Assembly (NCBI RefSeq): GCF_916700565.1 | Contig: NZ_CAKAKO010000004.1 | Span: 682,001-746,000 of the forward strand | DNA length: 64,000 nt | Origin: Xenophilus sp. Marseille-Q4582 | Lineage (GTDB): Bacteria > Pseudomonadota > Gammaproteobacteria > Burkholderiales > Burkholderiaceae_C | Direction: 5' to 3' | Shown here: piece after piece, positions 34,085-41,969 of the stretch | Position numbering within the stretch: the stretch's first letter is position 1 | Layout: each line of letters begins with the position of its first letter | Program-made: the position numbers and the translations under genes | Notes under the pieces: model-generated | What the model was told of the DNA's origin: nothing | The model's input: only the letters and a program-made list of their open reading frames with translations | Database searches by the model: none

Positions 34085-35115
34085 ACGCGCCGCGCCGCGC
34101 CACCATCGCCGACGTGGCCACGGCCGCCGGCGTTTCCAAGGCCACGGTCTCGCGCTTCCTCAACCACCGCGAGAAGCTGCTCAGCCCCGACATCGCCGCG
34201 CGCGTGGAGGCGGCCATCCAGCGGCTGGGCTACTCGCCCAGCCCGATGGCGCAGGCGCTGAGCCGCGGGCGCTCGCGCCTCATCGGCCTGATCGTGGCCG
34301 ACATCACCAACCCCTACTCGGTGGCCGTGCTGCGCGGCGCCGAGAAGGCCTGCCAGGACGCCGGCTACCTCGTGATGCTGTTCAACCTGGGCAACGAGCC
34401 TGGGCGCGAGCAGGAGGCCATCCAGGCGCTGGCCGGCTACCAGGTCGATGGCTTCATCCTCAACACGCTGGGCCGCGGCAGTGGCGTGGTCGACGCCATG
34501 GCCACCCAGGGCAAGCCCGCGGTGCTGGTGGACCGCCGCCATACGGGCATGCATGCCGACTTCGTGTCGCTGGACAACCGGGCGGCCGTGCAGCAGGCCT
34601 GCGAGCACCTGCTCGAAGGCGGCTGGCGCGAACTGCTCTACGTGAGCGAGCCGCTCAAGGGCGTGAGCACGCGGCGCGAGCGCGCGGGCGCCTTCACGGC
34701 CTGCATGGACGCACACGCGAAGACGGCGCGCGGCGAAGTCTTCGAGAGCGAAGAGGGTGACGACGCAGGCCTGCAGGCCGCGTTGCAGGCCTTGCACAAG
34801 CGCGCCCAGCGCCGCAGGGGCGTGCGCGCCGCAGTGCTGGCCGGCAATGCCGTGGTCACGCTGCGCGTGGCGCAGGCCGTGGCGCGCCTGGGCTGGCAGT
34901 TCGGCCAGGAGCTGGGCTTCGTCGGCTTCGACGATCCCGAATGGGCCTCGCTGATCGGCCCCGGCCTGTCCACCATCGCGCAGCCCACCGACGAGATCGG
35001 CCGCACGGCCGCCCGCTGCCTGATCGAGCGGCTGCACGGGCTGGAGGGCCCGCCGCGGCAGTCGCTGCTGCCGGGCGAGCTCAAGCCCCGTGGGTCGTCC
35101 GCCGCCCGCGCCTGA
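34081..35115 (+). CDS. ptxS: PtxS-like LacI-family repressor
   Basis: A 344-residue LacI-family regulator starting at GTG within the kguD stop. The HTH is at residues 6-30 (ATIADVATAAGVSKATVSRF) with the hinge near 50-60. The periplasmic-binding-like domain follows (LIGLIVADITNPYSVAVLRGAE; FVGFDDPEWASLI; TTIAQPTDEIG-like end). Its place at the end of a kgu operon with a TGAAACCGGTTTCA operator supports PtxS, which responds to 2-ketogluconate in Pseudomonas. Since it is in the operon it should repress its own synthesis. Confidence 0.85.
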   Translation: MNAPRRATIADVATAAGVSKATVSRFLNHREKLLSPDIAARVEAAIQRLGYSPSPMAQALSRGRSRLIGLIVADITNPYSVAVLRGAEKACQDAGYLVMLFNLGNEPGREQEAIQALAGYQVDGFILNTLGRGSGVVDAMATQGKPAVLVDRRHTGMHADFVSLDNRAAVQQACEHLLEGGWRELLYVSEPLKGVSTRRERAGAFTACMDAHAKTARGEVFESEEGDDAGLQAALQALHKRAQRRRGVRAAVLAGNAVVTLRVAQAVARLGWQFGQELGFVGFDDPEWASLIGPGLSTIAQPTDEIGRTAARCLIERLHGLEGPPRQSLLPGELKPRGSSAARA

Positions 35116-35124
35116 GCGCTGCCT

Positions 35125-36132
35125 TCAGAAGCCCTCCAGCACCACCTTCCCCCGCGCGCGTCCGCTTTCGATGAGCGCATGCGCGCGCCGCAGGTTGGCG
35201 GCGTTGATCGTGCCGAAGGTTTCGGCCAGCGTGGTGCGCAGCGTGCCGGCGTCCACCAGTTGCGCCACGCGCGTGAGCAGTTCGTGCTGGCGGATCATGT
35301 CGGGCGTCTCGTAGAGCGGGCGCGTGAACATCAGCTCCCAGTGCAGCGACAGGCTCTTGCTTTTGAGCGCCCGCGCATCCAGCGCGGCGGGGTCGTCGAT
35401 CAGCGCCAGCTGGCCCTGTGGCCGCAGCGCGCCGATCAGCTGCGCGAAATGGCGGTCGGTCTGCGTGAGGCTGGCCACGCGGTCCACCTGCGGGATGCCG
35501 ATGGCTTCGAGTTCGGCGAGCAGCGGCTTCGAATGGTCGATCACATGGTGCGCGCCCAGGTCCTTGGCCCATTGCGCGGTCTCCGGCCGCGAGGCGGTGC
35601 CGATCACGGTGAGACGGGTGAGCTGCCGCGCCAGCTGCACGAGCATGGAGCCCACGCCGCCGGCCGCGCCCACGATGAGCAGGCTCTGGCCTTCGCCGCC
35701 GCCTTCGGGCACGCCCAGGCGGTCGAACAGCAGCTCCCACGCAGTGATGGCGGTGAGGGGCAGAGCCGCCGCTTGCGCCGCGCCGAGGCTGCGCGGCTTG
35801 GGGCCGGCGATGCGCTCGTCGACCAGGTGGTACTCGCTGTTGCTGCCGGGCCGGTTGATGGCGCCGGCGTAGAAAACCTCGTCGCCGGGCTTGAACAGCG
35901 TCACCGCGCTGCCCACGGCCTGCACCATGCCCACGGCGTCCCAGCCGAGCACGCGCGGCTCCTTCACGGCCGAGTTCATGCGCACCTTGGTGTCCACCGG
36001 GTTGACCGACACGGCCTGCACCTGCACCAGCAGGTCGCGCGGGCCGGGCGTGGGCGTGGGCAGTTCGAGGTCGACCAGCGCGGCGGGGTCGTCGATGGGC
36101 AGGCCGTGCTGGGTGTAGGCGATGGCTTTCAT
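35125..36132 (-). CDS. Zinc-type alcohol dehydrogenase / quinone oxidoreductase family protein
   Basis: A 335-residue MDR-family NADPH oxidoreductase. An N-terminal GroES-like domain (DLLVQVQAVSVNPVDTKVR, VLGWDAVGMVQAVG) is followed by a Rossmann domain (LLIVGAAGGVGSMLVQLARQL). It lacks the cysteine ligands of structural zinc, as in quinone reductases. The start at 36132 gives the canonical MKAIAYTQ. It converges on ptxS with a 9-bp gap and is divergent from the LysR gene, whose product probably regulates it. Confidence 0.88.
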   Translation of the reverse strand: MKAIAYTQHGLPIDDPAALVDLELPTPTPGPRDLLVQVQAVSVNPVDTKVRMNSAVKEPRVLGWDAVGMVQAVGSAVTLFKPGDEVFYAGAINRPGSNSEYHLVDERIAGPKPRSLGAAQAAALPLTAITAWELLFDRLGVPEGGGEGQSLLIVGAAGGVGSMLVQLARQLTRLTVIGTASRPETAQWAKDLGAHHVIDHSKPLLAELEAIGIPQVDRVASLTQTDRHFAQLIGALRPQGQLALIDDPAALDARALKSKSLSLHWELMFTRPLYETPDMIRQHELLTRVAQLVDAGTLRTTLAETFGTINAANLRRAHALIESGRARGKVVLEGF

Positions 36133-36245
36133 GGCGGAATCCAGGAAGAAGTGAGGCGAAGCAAAGGGATGGACGTGATGGTGCCCGGGGATCATCTGTC
36201 CGGAAAGCGGCAGAATGCAGCAAGACTTTCACTGCTGGCGTGAAG

Positions 36246-37175
36246 ATGATCCGGCTCGACGACCTGGCCCTGTTCGTGCGTTCCGCCGCGCTGGGCGCCT
36301 TTTCGGCCGCTGCGCGCGAGGCCGACCTGCTGCCCGGGCAGGCCAGCGCCGCCATCCAGCGGCTGGAGCGCGAACTGGGCGTGCGGCTGTTCGCGCGCTC
36401 CACGCGCAGCCTGCGGCTCACGGCCGAGGGCGAGCGCTACCTGCCACATGCACAGGCGGCGCTCGACCACCTGCACGCGGGCCGCGGACAACTGCAGGAC
36501 GAGGCGCGCGAACTCAGCGGCGTGCTGCAGCTGGCCATGCCTTCCGACCTGGGCCGGCAGGTGCTGCTGCCCTGGCTGGCCGAGTTCCGGCTGGCGCATC
36601 CGCGGCTGCGGCTGCGCCTGTCCTTCTCCGACCGCGTGTCGGACGTGTTCCGCGAACCGGTGGATGCGGCCGTGCGCTACAGTCCGCCCGCCGACGCCAG
36701 CTTCGTCGCCCTGCCGTTGGCGCCGGACAACCGGCGCGTGCTGGTGGCCGCGCCCGGCTACGTGGCGCGCCACGGTGCTCCGCAGACGGTGGCGGAACTG
36801 GCTGCGCACGACTGCCTGTGCTTTGCGCTGAGCGGCCGCGTGCATGACCGCTGGACCTTCTTCGAGGGGGCGCAGCGCCAGGTGGCCACGGTGCGCGGCC
36901 CCATCCAGTGCGACGACGGCGAGGCGGTGCACCGGCTGGCGCTGGCCGGGGAAGGTCTGGCCTACAAGTCATGGCTGGACGTGGCGCACGACGTGCGCGA
37001 CGGCCGCCTCGTGCCGCTGCTCACGCAATGCCTGGGCGAGCCGGCGCCGCTGCACGTGGTGTGCCCGCATCGCGGGCAATACGCCGCCGCCGTGCAGCGG
37101 CTGCACCAGGCCCTGCGTCCGCGCTTCGAGGCGCTGTCGGCCCTGCGGCCGGCGCCGGGGGCCGCGCAGGGCTGA
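36246..37175 (+). CDS. LysR-family transcriptional regulator
   Basis: A 309-residue regulator with a winged HTH at residues 3-62 (LFVRSAALGAFSAAAREADLLPGQASAAIQ, LGVRLFARSTRSLRLT) and a periplasmic-binding-like effector domain from about 90. It lies 113 bp from the divergent oxidoreductase gene, the usual LysR-target arrangement. The ATG at 36246 is preferred to the GTG at 36240. The inducer is unknown. Confidence 0.9.
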   Translation: MIRLDDLALFVRSAALGAFSAAAREADLLPGQASAAIQRLERELGVRLFARSTRSLRLTAEGERYLPHAQAALDHLHAGRGQLQDEARELSGVLQLAMPSDLGRQVLLPWLAEFRLAHPRLRLRLSFSDRVSDVFREPVDAAVRYSPPADASFVALPLAPDNRRVLVAAPGYVARHGAPQTVAELAAHDCLCFALSGRVHDRWTFFEGAQRQVATVRGPIQCDDGEAVHRLALAGEGLAYKSWLDVAHDVRDGRLVPLLTQCLGEPAPLHVVCPHRGQYAAAVQRLHQALRPRFEALSALRPAPGAAQG

Positions 37176-37195
37176 GTGACTGGCGCCACGGCGCA

Positions 37196-37229
37196 AAAGA
37201 AAAACCCGGCACGCTGGGCGCGCCGGGTT
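37196..37229 (-). terminator. Rho-independent terminator of the DUF4148 gene
   Basis: The stem AACCCGGC / GCCGGGTT (37203-37210 and 37222-37229) is followed leftward by a T-rich run on the minus strand. It lies about 40 bp after the DUF4148 stop and may also stop the LysR transcript. Confidence 0.85.
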
Positions 37230-37268
37230 CTGCATTCAGGCCCCTGGGCCGGAGCCGTGCATGAGGCC

Positions 37269-37625
37269 TTACAGGCCTGCGTTCTGCGTGGTGAACGCGC
37301 CGGTGTGCAGGTTCGTCGGGATCTGGCTGTCGGCGAAGGCACCGGCTTCCAGGTTCTGCGCGCCGTCGTGGGCGGCGGCCACGGCCTCGGCTTGCACCGA
37401 AGCGCGGTCACGCGGGTTCTGCAGCGCGCCCATCGAACGGGCATGCAGCGGGATGTTCTGGTCCTTGGCGTGGGCAGCGGCCACGGCCTGTTGCTGCACT
37501 TCGGCGCGGCTGAGTTGGCCCTGGAAGTCCAGCACGCCTTGGTATTCCTCGGCGTGGACGGCGCCGGTCAGGGCGGCGAAGGACAGGGCGGCAACGGCAA
37601 AAATCTTCGAGGTCTTCACGATCAT
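37269..37625 (-). CDS. DUF4148 small secreted protein
   Basis: A 118-residue exported protein with a signal peptide (IFAVAALSFAALTGAVHA, cleavage near residue 25). The DUF4148 pattern EYQGVLDFQGQLSRAEVQQQAVAAAHA follows, and a similar half-repeat (RASVQAEAVAAAHDGA) comes near residue 78. DUF4148 proteins are abundant in Burkholderiales and of unknown function. It has its own terminator. The start at 37625 follows an AGGAG-like site. Confidence 0.9.
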   Translation of the reverse strand: MIVKTSKIFAVAALSFAALTGAVHAEEYQGVLDFQGQLSRAEVQQQAVAAAHAKDQNIPLHARSMGALQNPRDRASVQAEAVAAAHDGAQNLEAGAFADSQIPTNLHTGAFTTQNAGL

Positions 37626-37888
37626 TCTCCTGGCTTGTAGCGGTTTGAACGGAAAGCGGGGCGGCGGAATTGCCAGCCACTTCGCTTCGGGTCGGCGTTC
37701 AAGGTGTCGCTGGCCCGTGAGATGAATTTTGCGCCGGGAGATAGGTGGAAACCCTTGGTTCTCCAGAACAGGGCGTTCACGGAATCGAAACAATGGGCAG
37801 GGCCCGGGTGGACGGGCCCCCGGCGGGTCATCCTCGACGGCGCGAGAATCGGCGGTTTCCCTGCGCATCCGAAACTGGAGACCCTCGC

Positions 37889-38782
37889 ATGCAAGCAAGC
37901 GCCATCGGCATGATCGGCATCGGCCTCATGGGCCACGGCATCGCCACCAACATCGTCAAGCACGGCCATGCGCTCACGGTGCTCGAACATCCGGGCAACC
38001 AGCCGCTGGACGCGCTCAAGGCCGCGGGCGCGAAGAGCGTCGACAGCATTGCCGCGCTGGCCCAGGCGTCGGAGGTCGTGATCCTGTGCGTCACCGGCTC
38101 GCCCCAGGTCGAGGCCATCCTCGGCGCGGACGGCGATCCGGGCGGACTGATCGCCGCCCTGCGCCCCGGCACCGTCGTCATCGACTGCTCCACCGCCATT
38201 CCCACGTCCACGCAGAAGATGGCCGAGGCCGTGCAGCGCGCGGGCGGGCGTTTCCTCGATGCGCCGATGACGCGCACGCCCAAGGAGGCCGCCGAGGGCC
38301 GGCTGAACCTGCTGGTGGGTGGCGACGCCGACCTGTTCGCGCAGTGCCAGCCGCTCCTGGCCTGCTTCGCCGAGAACATCACCCACACCGGCGCCGTGAG
38401 CACGGGCCACAGCATGAAGCTCTTGCACAACTACGTGTCGCTGGGCTCGGTGGCGCTGATCGCCGAAGCCGCGGCCTGCGCACGGCGCGCGGGGGTGCCG
38501 GGCGACGTGTTCGTCGAGGTGCTGGCCAAGGGCGGCGGCGGCGGCGTGGCGCTGGAGCGCCTCAAGCCCTTCATCACGCAGCAGGACGCGAGCGGCCTGC
38601 GCTTCGCCATGAGCAACGCCCAGAAGGACCTGGGCTACTACACCGAGATGGCCGAAGGCATGCAGGCCGCGCAGGCGATCGCCGATGCCGTGCTGGCCAC
38701 TTATGCGGGCGCCGTGGCGCAGGGCGGCGCGCAGCGCTACGTGCCCGAACTGGTGGGGCTGCTGGCCGAGAAGGGGCGCTGA
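37889..38782 (+). CDS. NAD(P)-dependent beta-hydroxyacid dehydrogenase (3-hydroxyisobutyrate dehydrogenase family)
   Basis: A 297-residue enzyme. The dinucleotide motif is GMIGIGLMGHGIATN at residues 7-21. The substrate and catalytic blocks are DCSTAIPTSTQ, DAPMTRTPKEAAEGRLN and GHSMKLLHNY, which holds the catalytic lysine. The family includes tartronate semialdehyde reductase and 3-hydroxyisobutyrate dehydrogenase. The specific substrate is not clear. It has a single-gene context with an upstream CTGGAG ribosome site. Confidence 0.88.
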   Translation: MQASAIGMIGIGLMGHGIATNIVKHGHALTVLEHPGNQPLDALKAAGAKSVDSIAALAQASEVVILCVTGSPQVEAILGADGDPGGLIAALRPGTVVIDCSTAIPTSTQKMAEAVQRAGGRFLDAPMTRTPKEAAEGRLNLLVGGDADLFAQCQPLLACFAENITHTGAVSTGHSMKLLHNYVSLGSVALIAEAAACARRAGVPGDVFVEVLAKGGGGGVALERLKPFITQQDASGLRFAMSNAQKDLGYYTEMAEGMQAAQAIADAVLATYAGAVAQGGAQRYVPELVGLLAEKGR

Positions 38783-38988
38783 GCGCGGGCATCGCCGGGC
38801 GCGGGGCGCTCCGGTTGCGCTCCTCGGCCGTCAACAGTTGGGGGCGCGCCGTGTGCCGTGCGGGCGCACGGCCTGTCCGCGTGGCCTATGAACTTTGTTC
38901 GATGGTGAGGCGCTGCGGCGCGGGCCATGATGGCAGCTTTCGAGGGCGGTCCTGTGACCGCTCCCTTCCATCAATCCCACGATTCGCC

Positions 38989-39522
38989 ATGCTGCACTCA
39001 GGATATGTCAAGGCCGCTCAGGACGCCATTGCCCACGTGAAGTCCGCCGTCCGCTACCGCGGCTTGAACACGGCCGGTGGATGGATCCGCCATCCGCTGG
39101 AGATCCCGCAGAAGTTCGATGCCCGCATCTGGAGCCTTCAGGAGGGCGGGCGCCGCAACGCCGCTCGCAGCAACGAGGCTTTCGATGTGCAGGTTTTCAT
39201 CGACGAGATGGCGAGCCTGGGCCGGCTGAGCCAGACGGGCAACTGCGGCGAGCTGTCCGCCATCGCGTTCCTGTACCTCAAGTCCCGGGGCATCGCGCCC
39301 ATCGACTACTTCGCGCTGTGGCGCGGTGACTGGAACCACGCCTTCGTGGTCCTGAATCGGGATGCCTCGATTCCGGTGCAGGACTTCGGCCGCTGGAGCT
39401 ACTCGGCGGTCGTCTGCGACCCGCTGTACGACCGCTCTGCCGACGCGGGACACCTGGCGGTCTGGTATCCGAAGCGGTTTCCGCTGCAGCGATCCGACGT
39501 CTGGCAGCGCTGGGAGGGTTGA
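38989..39522 (+). CDS. Orphan papain/transglutaminase-like protein
   Basis: A 177-residue protein not assigned to a named family. It shows a candidate cysteine-histidine-aspartate triad in the order and spacing of transglutaminase/papain-like folds: C86 (TGNCGELSAIAFLYL), H117 (DWNHAFVVLN) and D144 (VVCDPLYDR). There is no signal peptide. It stands alone between two unrelated genes and is slightly lower in GC. Similar small proteins occur as secreted effectors or toxin domains in plant- or host-associated bacteria; whether this is one is inference. Confidence 0.75.
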   Translation: MLHSGYVKAAQDAIAHVKSAVRYRGLNTAGGWIRHPLEIPQKFDARIWSLQEGGRRNAARSNEAFDVQVFIDEMASLGRLSQTGNCGELSAIAFLYLKSRGIAPIDYFALWRGDWNHAFVVLNRDASIPVQDFGRWSYSAVVCDPLYDRSADAGHLAVWYPKRFPLQRSDVWQRWEG

Positions 39523-39542
39523 GCGCGCGCGGCGACGGCCGG

Positions 39543-40265
39543 TCAGACCGAGCGCGTGATCCCGCCGTCGATGCGGATGTTCTGGCCCGTGATGTAGCTG
39601 GACTTGTCGCTGGCCAGGAACACGATCAGCTCGGCCACCTCGGCCGAGGTGCCGTAGCGGCCCATGGGGATGCGCGCGCGGCGCTCTTCCTTTTCGGGCA
39701 GGCTGTCGATGTAGCCGGGCAGCACGTTGTTCATGCGGATGCCCTCGGCCGCATAGCGGTCGGCGTACAGCTTGGTGAAGGCGGCCAGGCCCGCGCGGAA
39801 CACACCCGAGGTCGGGAAGGCCGCTTCAGGCTCGAAGGTGGCATAGGTGCTGATGTTGACGACGGCGCCGTGCTTTTGCTGCTGGAAGATGGGCGTGACC
39901 TTGCGCGCGATGCGCACCACGTTCATCAGGTAGAAGTCCATGCCGGAGTGCCACGCCTCGTCGCTGATCGCGAGCAGGTCGCCCTTGGGGCCGTGGCCGG
40001 CGCTGTTGACCACCGCGTCGATGCGGCCCCAGCGCGCCATCGCGCCGTCGACCAGGCGCTGCAGGTCGGCGTCGGACTGGTTGGAACCGGTGATGCCCAG
40101 CCCGCCCAGTTCAGCGGCCAATGCCTCGCCCTTGCCGGACGAGGACAGCACGGCGACCTGGAAGCCGGCCGCATGCAGGGCGCGCGCGGCGGCCGCGCCC
40201 ATGCCGCTGCCGCCGGCCGTCACCAGCGCCACGCGCGGGTTGGACGGGGCGCTCGCCTCGCTCAC
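39543..40265 (-). CDS. SDR-family oxidoreductase with altered catalytic motif
   Basis: A 240-residue short-chain dehydrogenase-like protein starting at GTG. The cofactor motif is VTAGGSGMGAAAARAL and the NAG strand is VVNSAGHG. Where YxxxK is expected the sequence reads S153-GVF-R157 (FPTSGVFRAGLAAF), so tyrosine and lysine are serine and arginine. This SSVFR-type motif seems to mark a subfamily of SDRs. Its GTG overlaps the stop of the upstream RidA gene (GTGA), so the two are coupled. The reaction is unknown. Confidence 0.85.
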   Translation of the reverse strand: MSEASAPSNPRVALVTAGGSGMGAAAARALHAAGFQVAVLSSSGKGEALAAELGGLGITGSNQSDADLQRLVDGAMARWGRIDAVVNSAGHGPKGDLLAISDEAWHSGMDFYLMNVVRIARKVTPIFQQQKHGAVVNISTYATFEPEAAFPTSGVFRAGLAAFTKLYADRYAAEGIRMNNVLPGYIDSLPEKEERRARIPMGRYGTSAEVAELIVFLASDKSSYITGQNIRIDGGITRSV

Positions 40266-40723
40266 GCCGCCACTTCCGCGATCAGTTCGATCTCGACGCA
40301 GGCCCCCAGCGGGATCTGCGCCACGCCGAAGGCGCTGCGCGCATGCGCGCCCTTGTCGGCGCCGAAGACCTGCGCGAACAGTTCGCTGGCCCCGTTGGTG
40401 ACCAAGTGCTGCTCGGTGTAGCTGGGGCCGGAATTGACCAGGCTCATCACCTTGACGATGCGCGTGACCTTGTTCAGATCGCCCACGGCCGCGTGCAGCG
40501 TGCCCAGCAGGTCGATGGCAATGGCACGCGCAGCCGCCTGGCCTTCTTCGGTGCCGATGTTCACGCCCAGCTGGCCGACCCAGGGCTTGCCGTCCTTCTT
40601 GGCGATGTGGCCGGACAGGAAGACCAGGTTGCCGGTGCGCACGAAAGGCACGTAGGCCGCGGCAGGCACGGCGACGGGGGGCAGTTCGATGCCCAGCTGC
40701 TGGAGCTGCTCGTAGACGCTCAT
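40262..40723 (-). CDS. RidA-family protein
   Basis: A 153-residue member of the RidA/YjgF superfamily (GNLVFLSGHIAKKDGKPWVGQLG, AAARAIAIDLLGTLHAAVGDLNKV, ACVEIELIAEVA). Canonical members deaminate reactive enamines and imines; this longer form lacks an obvious catalytic arginine in the usual position, as in several RidA subfamilies. It is cotranscribed with the atypical SDR downstream. The start at 40723 has an AGGAG site. Confidence 0.9.
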   Translation of the reverse strand: MSVYEQLQQLGIELPPVAVPAAAYVPFVRTGNLVFLSGHIAKKDGKPWVGQLGVNIGTEEGQAAARAIAIDLLGTLHAAVGDLNKVTRIVKVMSLVNSGPSYTEQHLVTNGASELFAQVFGADKGAHARSAFGVAQIPLGACVEIELIAEVAA

Positions 40724-40844
40724 GGATTCGACTCCTGGAGAAAGAAGAGGGCGAGAAAAGGGGGCGCGGCGCGGGATGCGCGATGCCGCGGCCATCGGCC
40801 GCAGCCCGCCAGCGGCACCTTCGCGCCCCGCGGCGTCCCCGAGC

Positions 40845-41927
40845 CTAACCCAGTTGGCCCTGGCCGGGCGTGGTCGGGCCTTGCTGGCCGAACTGGGGCT
40901 GCCCCACTTCCAGCGGGTGCCGGGCGGCCGCGGCCGTGACGGCCGGGCGGGGCCAGGGCCGCACGCGGGGCAGCCACTGCTGCTGTTGCGCGGGGCTCAT
41001 CTCGTCGAAAGGCATGACCGTGACGCCCACGTCCAGCGCATGGCCCGCGCCGCCGTGCAGGATGCCTCGGATGGGCGACACGTCCGCGAAGTCCCGGCCC
41101 ACGGCCAGCTTCACGTAGTCTTCGCCGGGCTGGCGGCCGTTGGTGGGGCAAAAGCCCACCCACGCGCCCTCGCCGGCGGGGCCCTCGGGCCGCTCCGTGC
41201 CGTCGCCGCCAGCCACGGGCGGCAGGTACAGCTCCACCCACGCATGCGAGGCATCGGCGCCGATCAGCCGCGGCTGGCCGGGCGGTGGCTGCGTGAGCAG
41301 GTAGCCGCTCACGTAGCGCGCGGGCAGGCCCAGATTGCGCAGGCAGGCGATGAGGATGTGCGCGAAGTCCTGGCACACGCCGCGGCGCTGGGCCAGCGCC
41401 TGCACGGCGGGCGTGTTGATCTCGGTGCTGCCGCTGTCGTAGTCGAAGTCCGCGTACATGCGCTGCGTCAGCGCCAGCGCGGCATCGAACAGCGCGCGGC
41501 CGGGCGTGAAGCTGGCGCGTGCATAGGCGACGAAGTCGTCGTGCAGCGGCACGTGCTCCGACGGGAAGATGAACTCCGAGGCCGCATCGTCCTGCATGCC
41601 CTTGTGGTAGCGAAAGCCCTCGCGCACGGCTTCCCAGGCCTGCTCGCGCAGGGGCGCGGGCGGCAGGGCCGGCGCCTGCGTCTGGACCAGGCTCTCGGCC
41701 GTCACCACCAGCTGCTCGTGCGTGGACTCGAAGGCGAAGAAGGTGCGCGTGTTGCCGAACACGTCCAGCGACTCGCTGCGCTGCGCCGGCTCGGGCACGA
41801 TGCGCAGCGCATGCCGCAGCAGCTTCTGCGTGTGCGTCTCCAGCGGCTGGAGGTGCGCCAGGTGCTGCGCGGTCGCCACCGGCGGCGCGTAGTCGTAGCG
41901 GGTTTCGTGGGTGACGAGCAGCAGCAT
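40845..41927 (-). CDS. Transglutaminase-like protein
   Basis: A 360-residue protein with an N-terminal beta domain (MLLLVTHETRYDYAPPV) and a transglutaminase core. The cysteine is C185 (RRGVCQDFAH) and the histidine H228 (DASHAWVEL). The third position, normally aspartate in a WxxxDPTN block, reads WVGFCPTNG with C260. It is the last gene of a leftward set with the ATP-grasp/alpha-E gene and resembles the clusters predicted to modify peptides. The lysine/glutamine substrate is unknown. Confidence 0.88.
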   Translation of the reverse strand: MLLLVTHETRYDYAPPVATAQHLAHLQPLETHTQKLLRHALRIVPEPAQRSESLDVFGNTRTFFAFESTHEQLVVTAESLVQTQAPALPPAPLREQAWEAVREGFRYHKGMQDDAASEFIFPSEHVPLHDDFVAYARASFTPGRALFDAALALTQRMYADFDYDSGSTEINTPAVQALAQRRGVCQDFAHILIACLRNLGLPARYVSGYLLTQPPPGQPRLIGADASHAWVELYLPPVAGGDGTERPEGPAGEGAWVGFCPTNGRQPGEDYVKLAVGRDFADVSPIRGILHGGAGHALDVGVTVMPFDEMSPAQQQQWLPRVRPWPRPAVTAAAARHPLEVGQPQFGQQGPTTPGQGQLG

Positions 41928-41969
41928 CGCGGGTGCCGGGGAATCTTCTGGGGCGGGTCGGGTGCCGGG

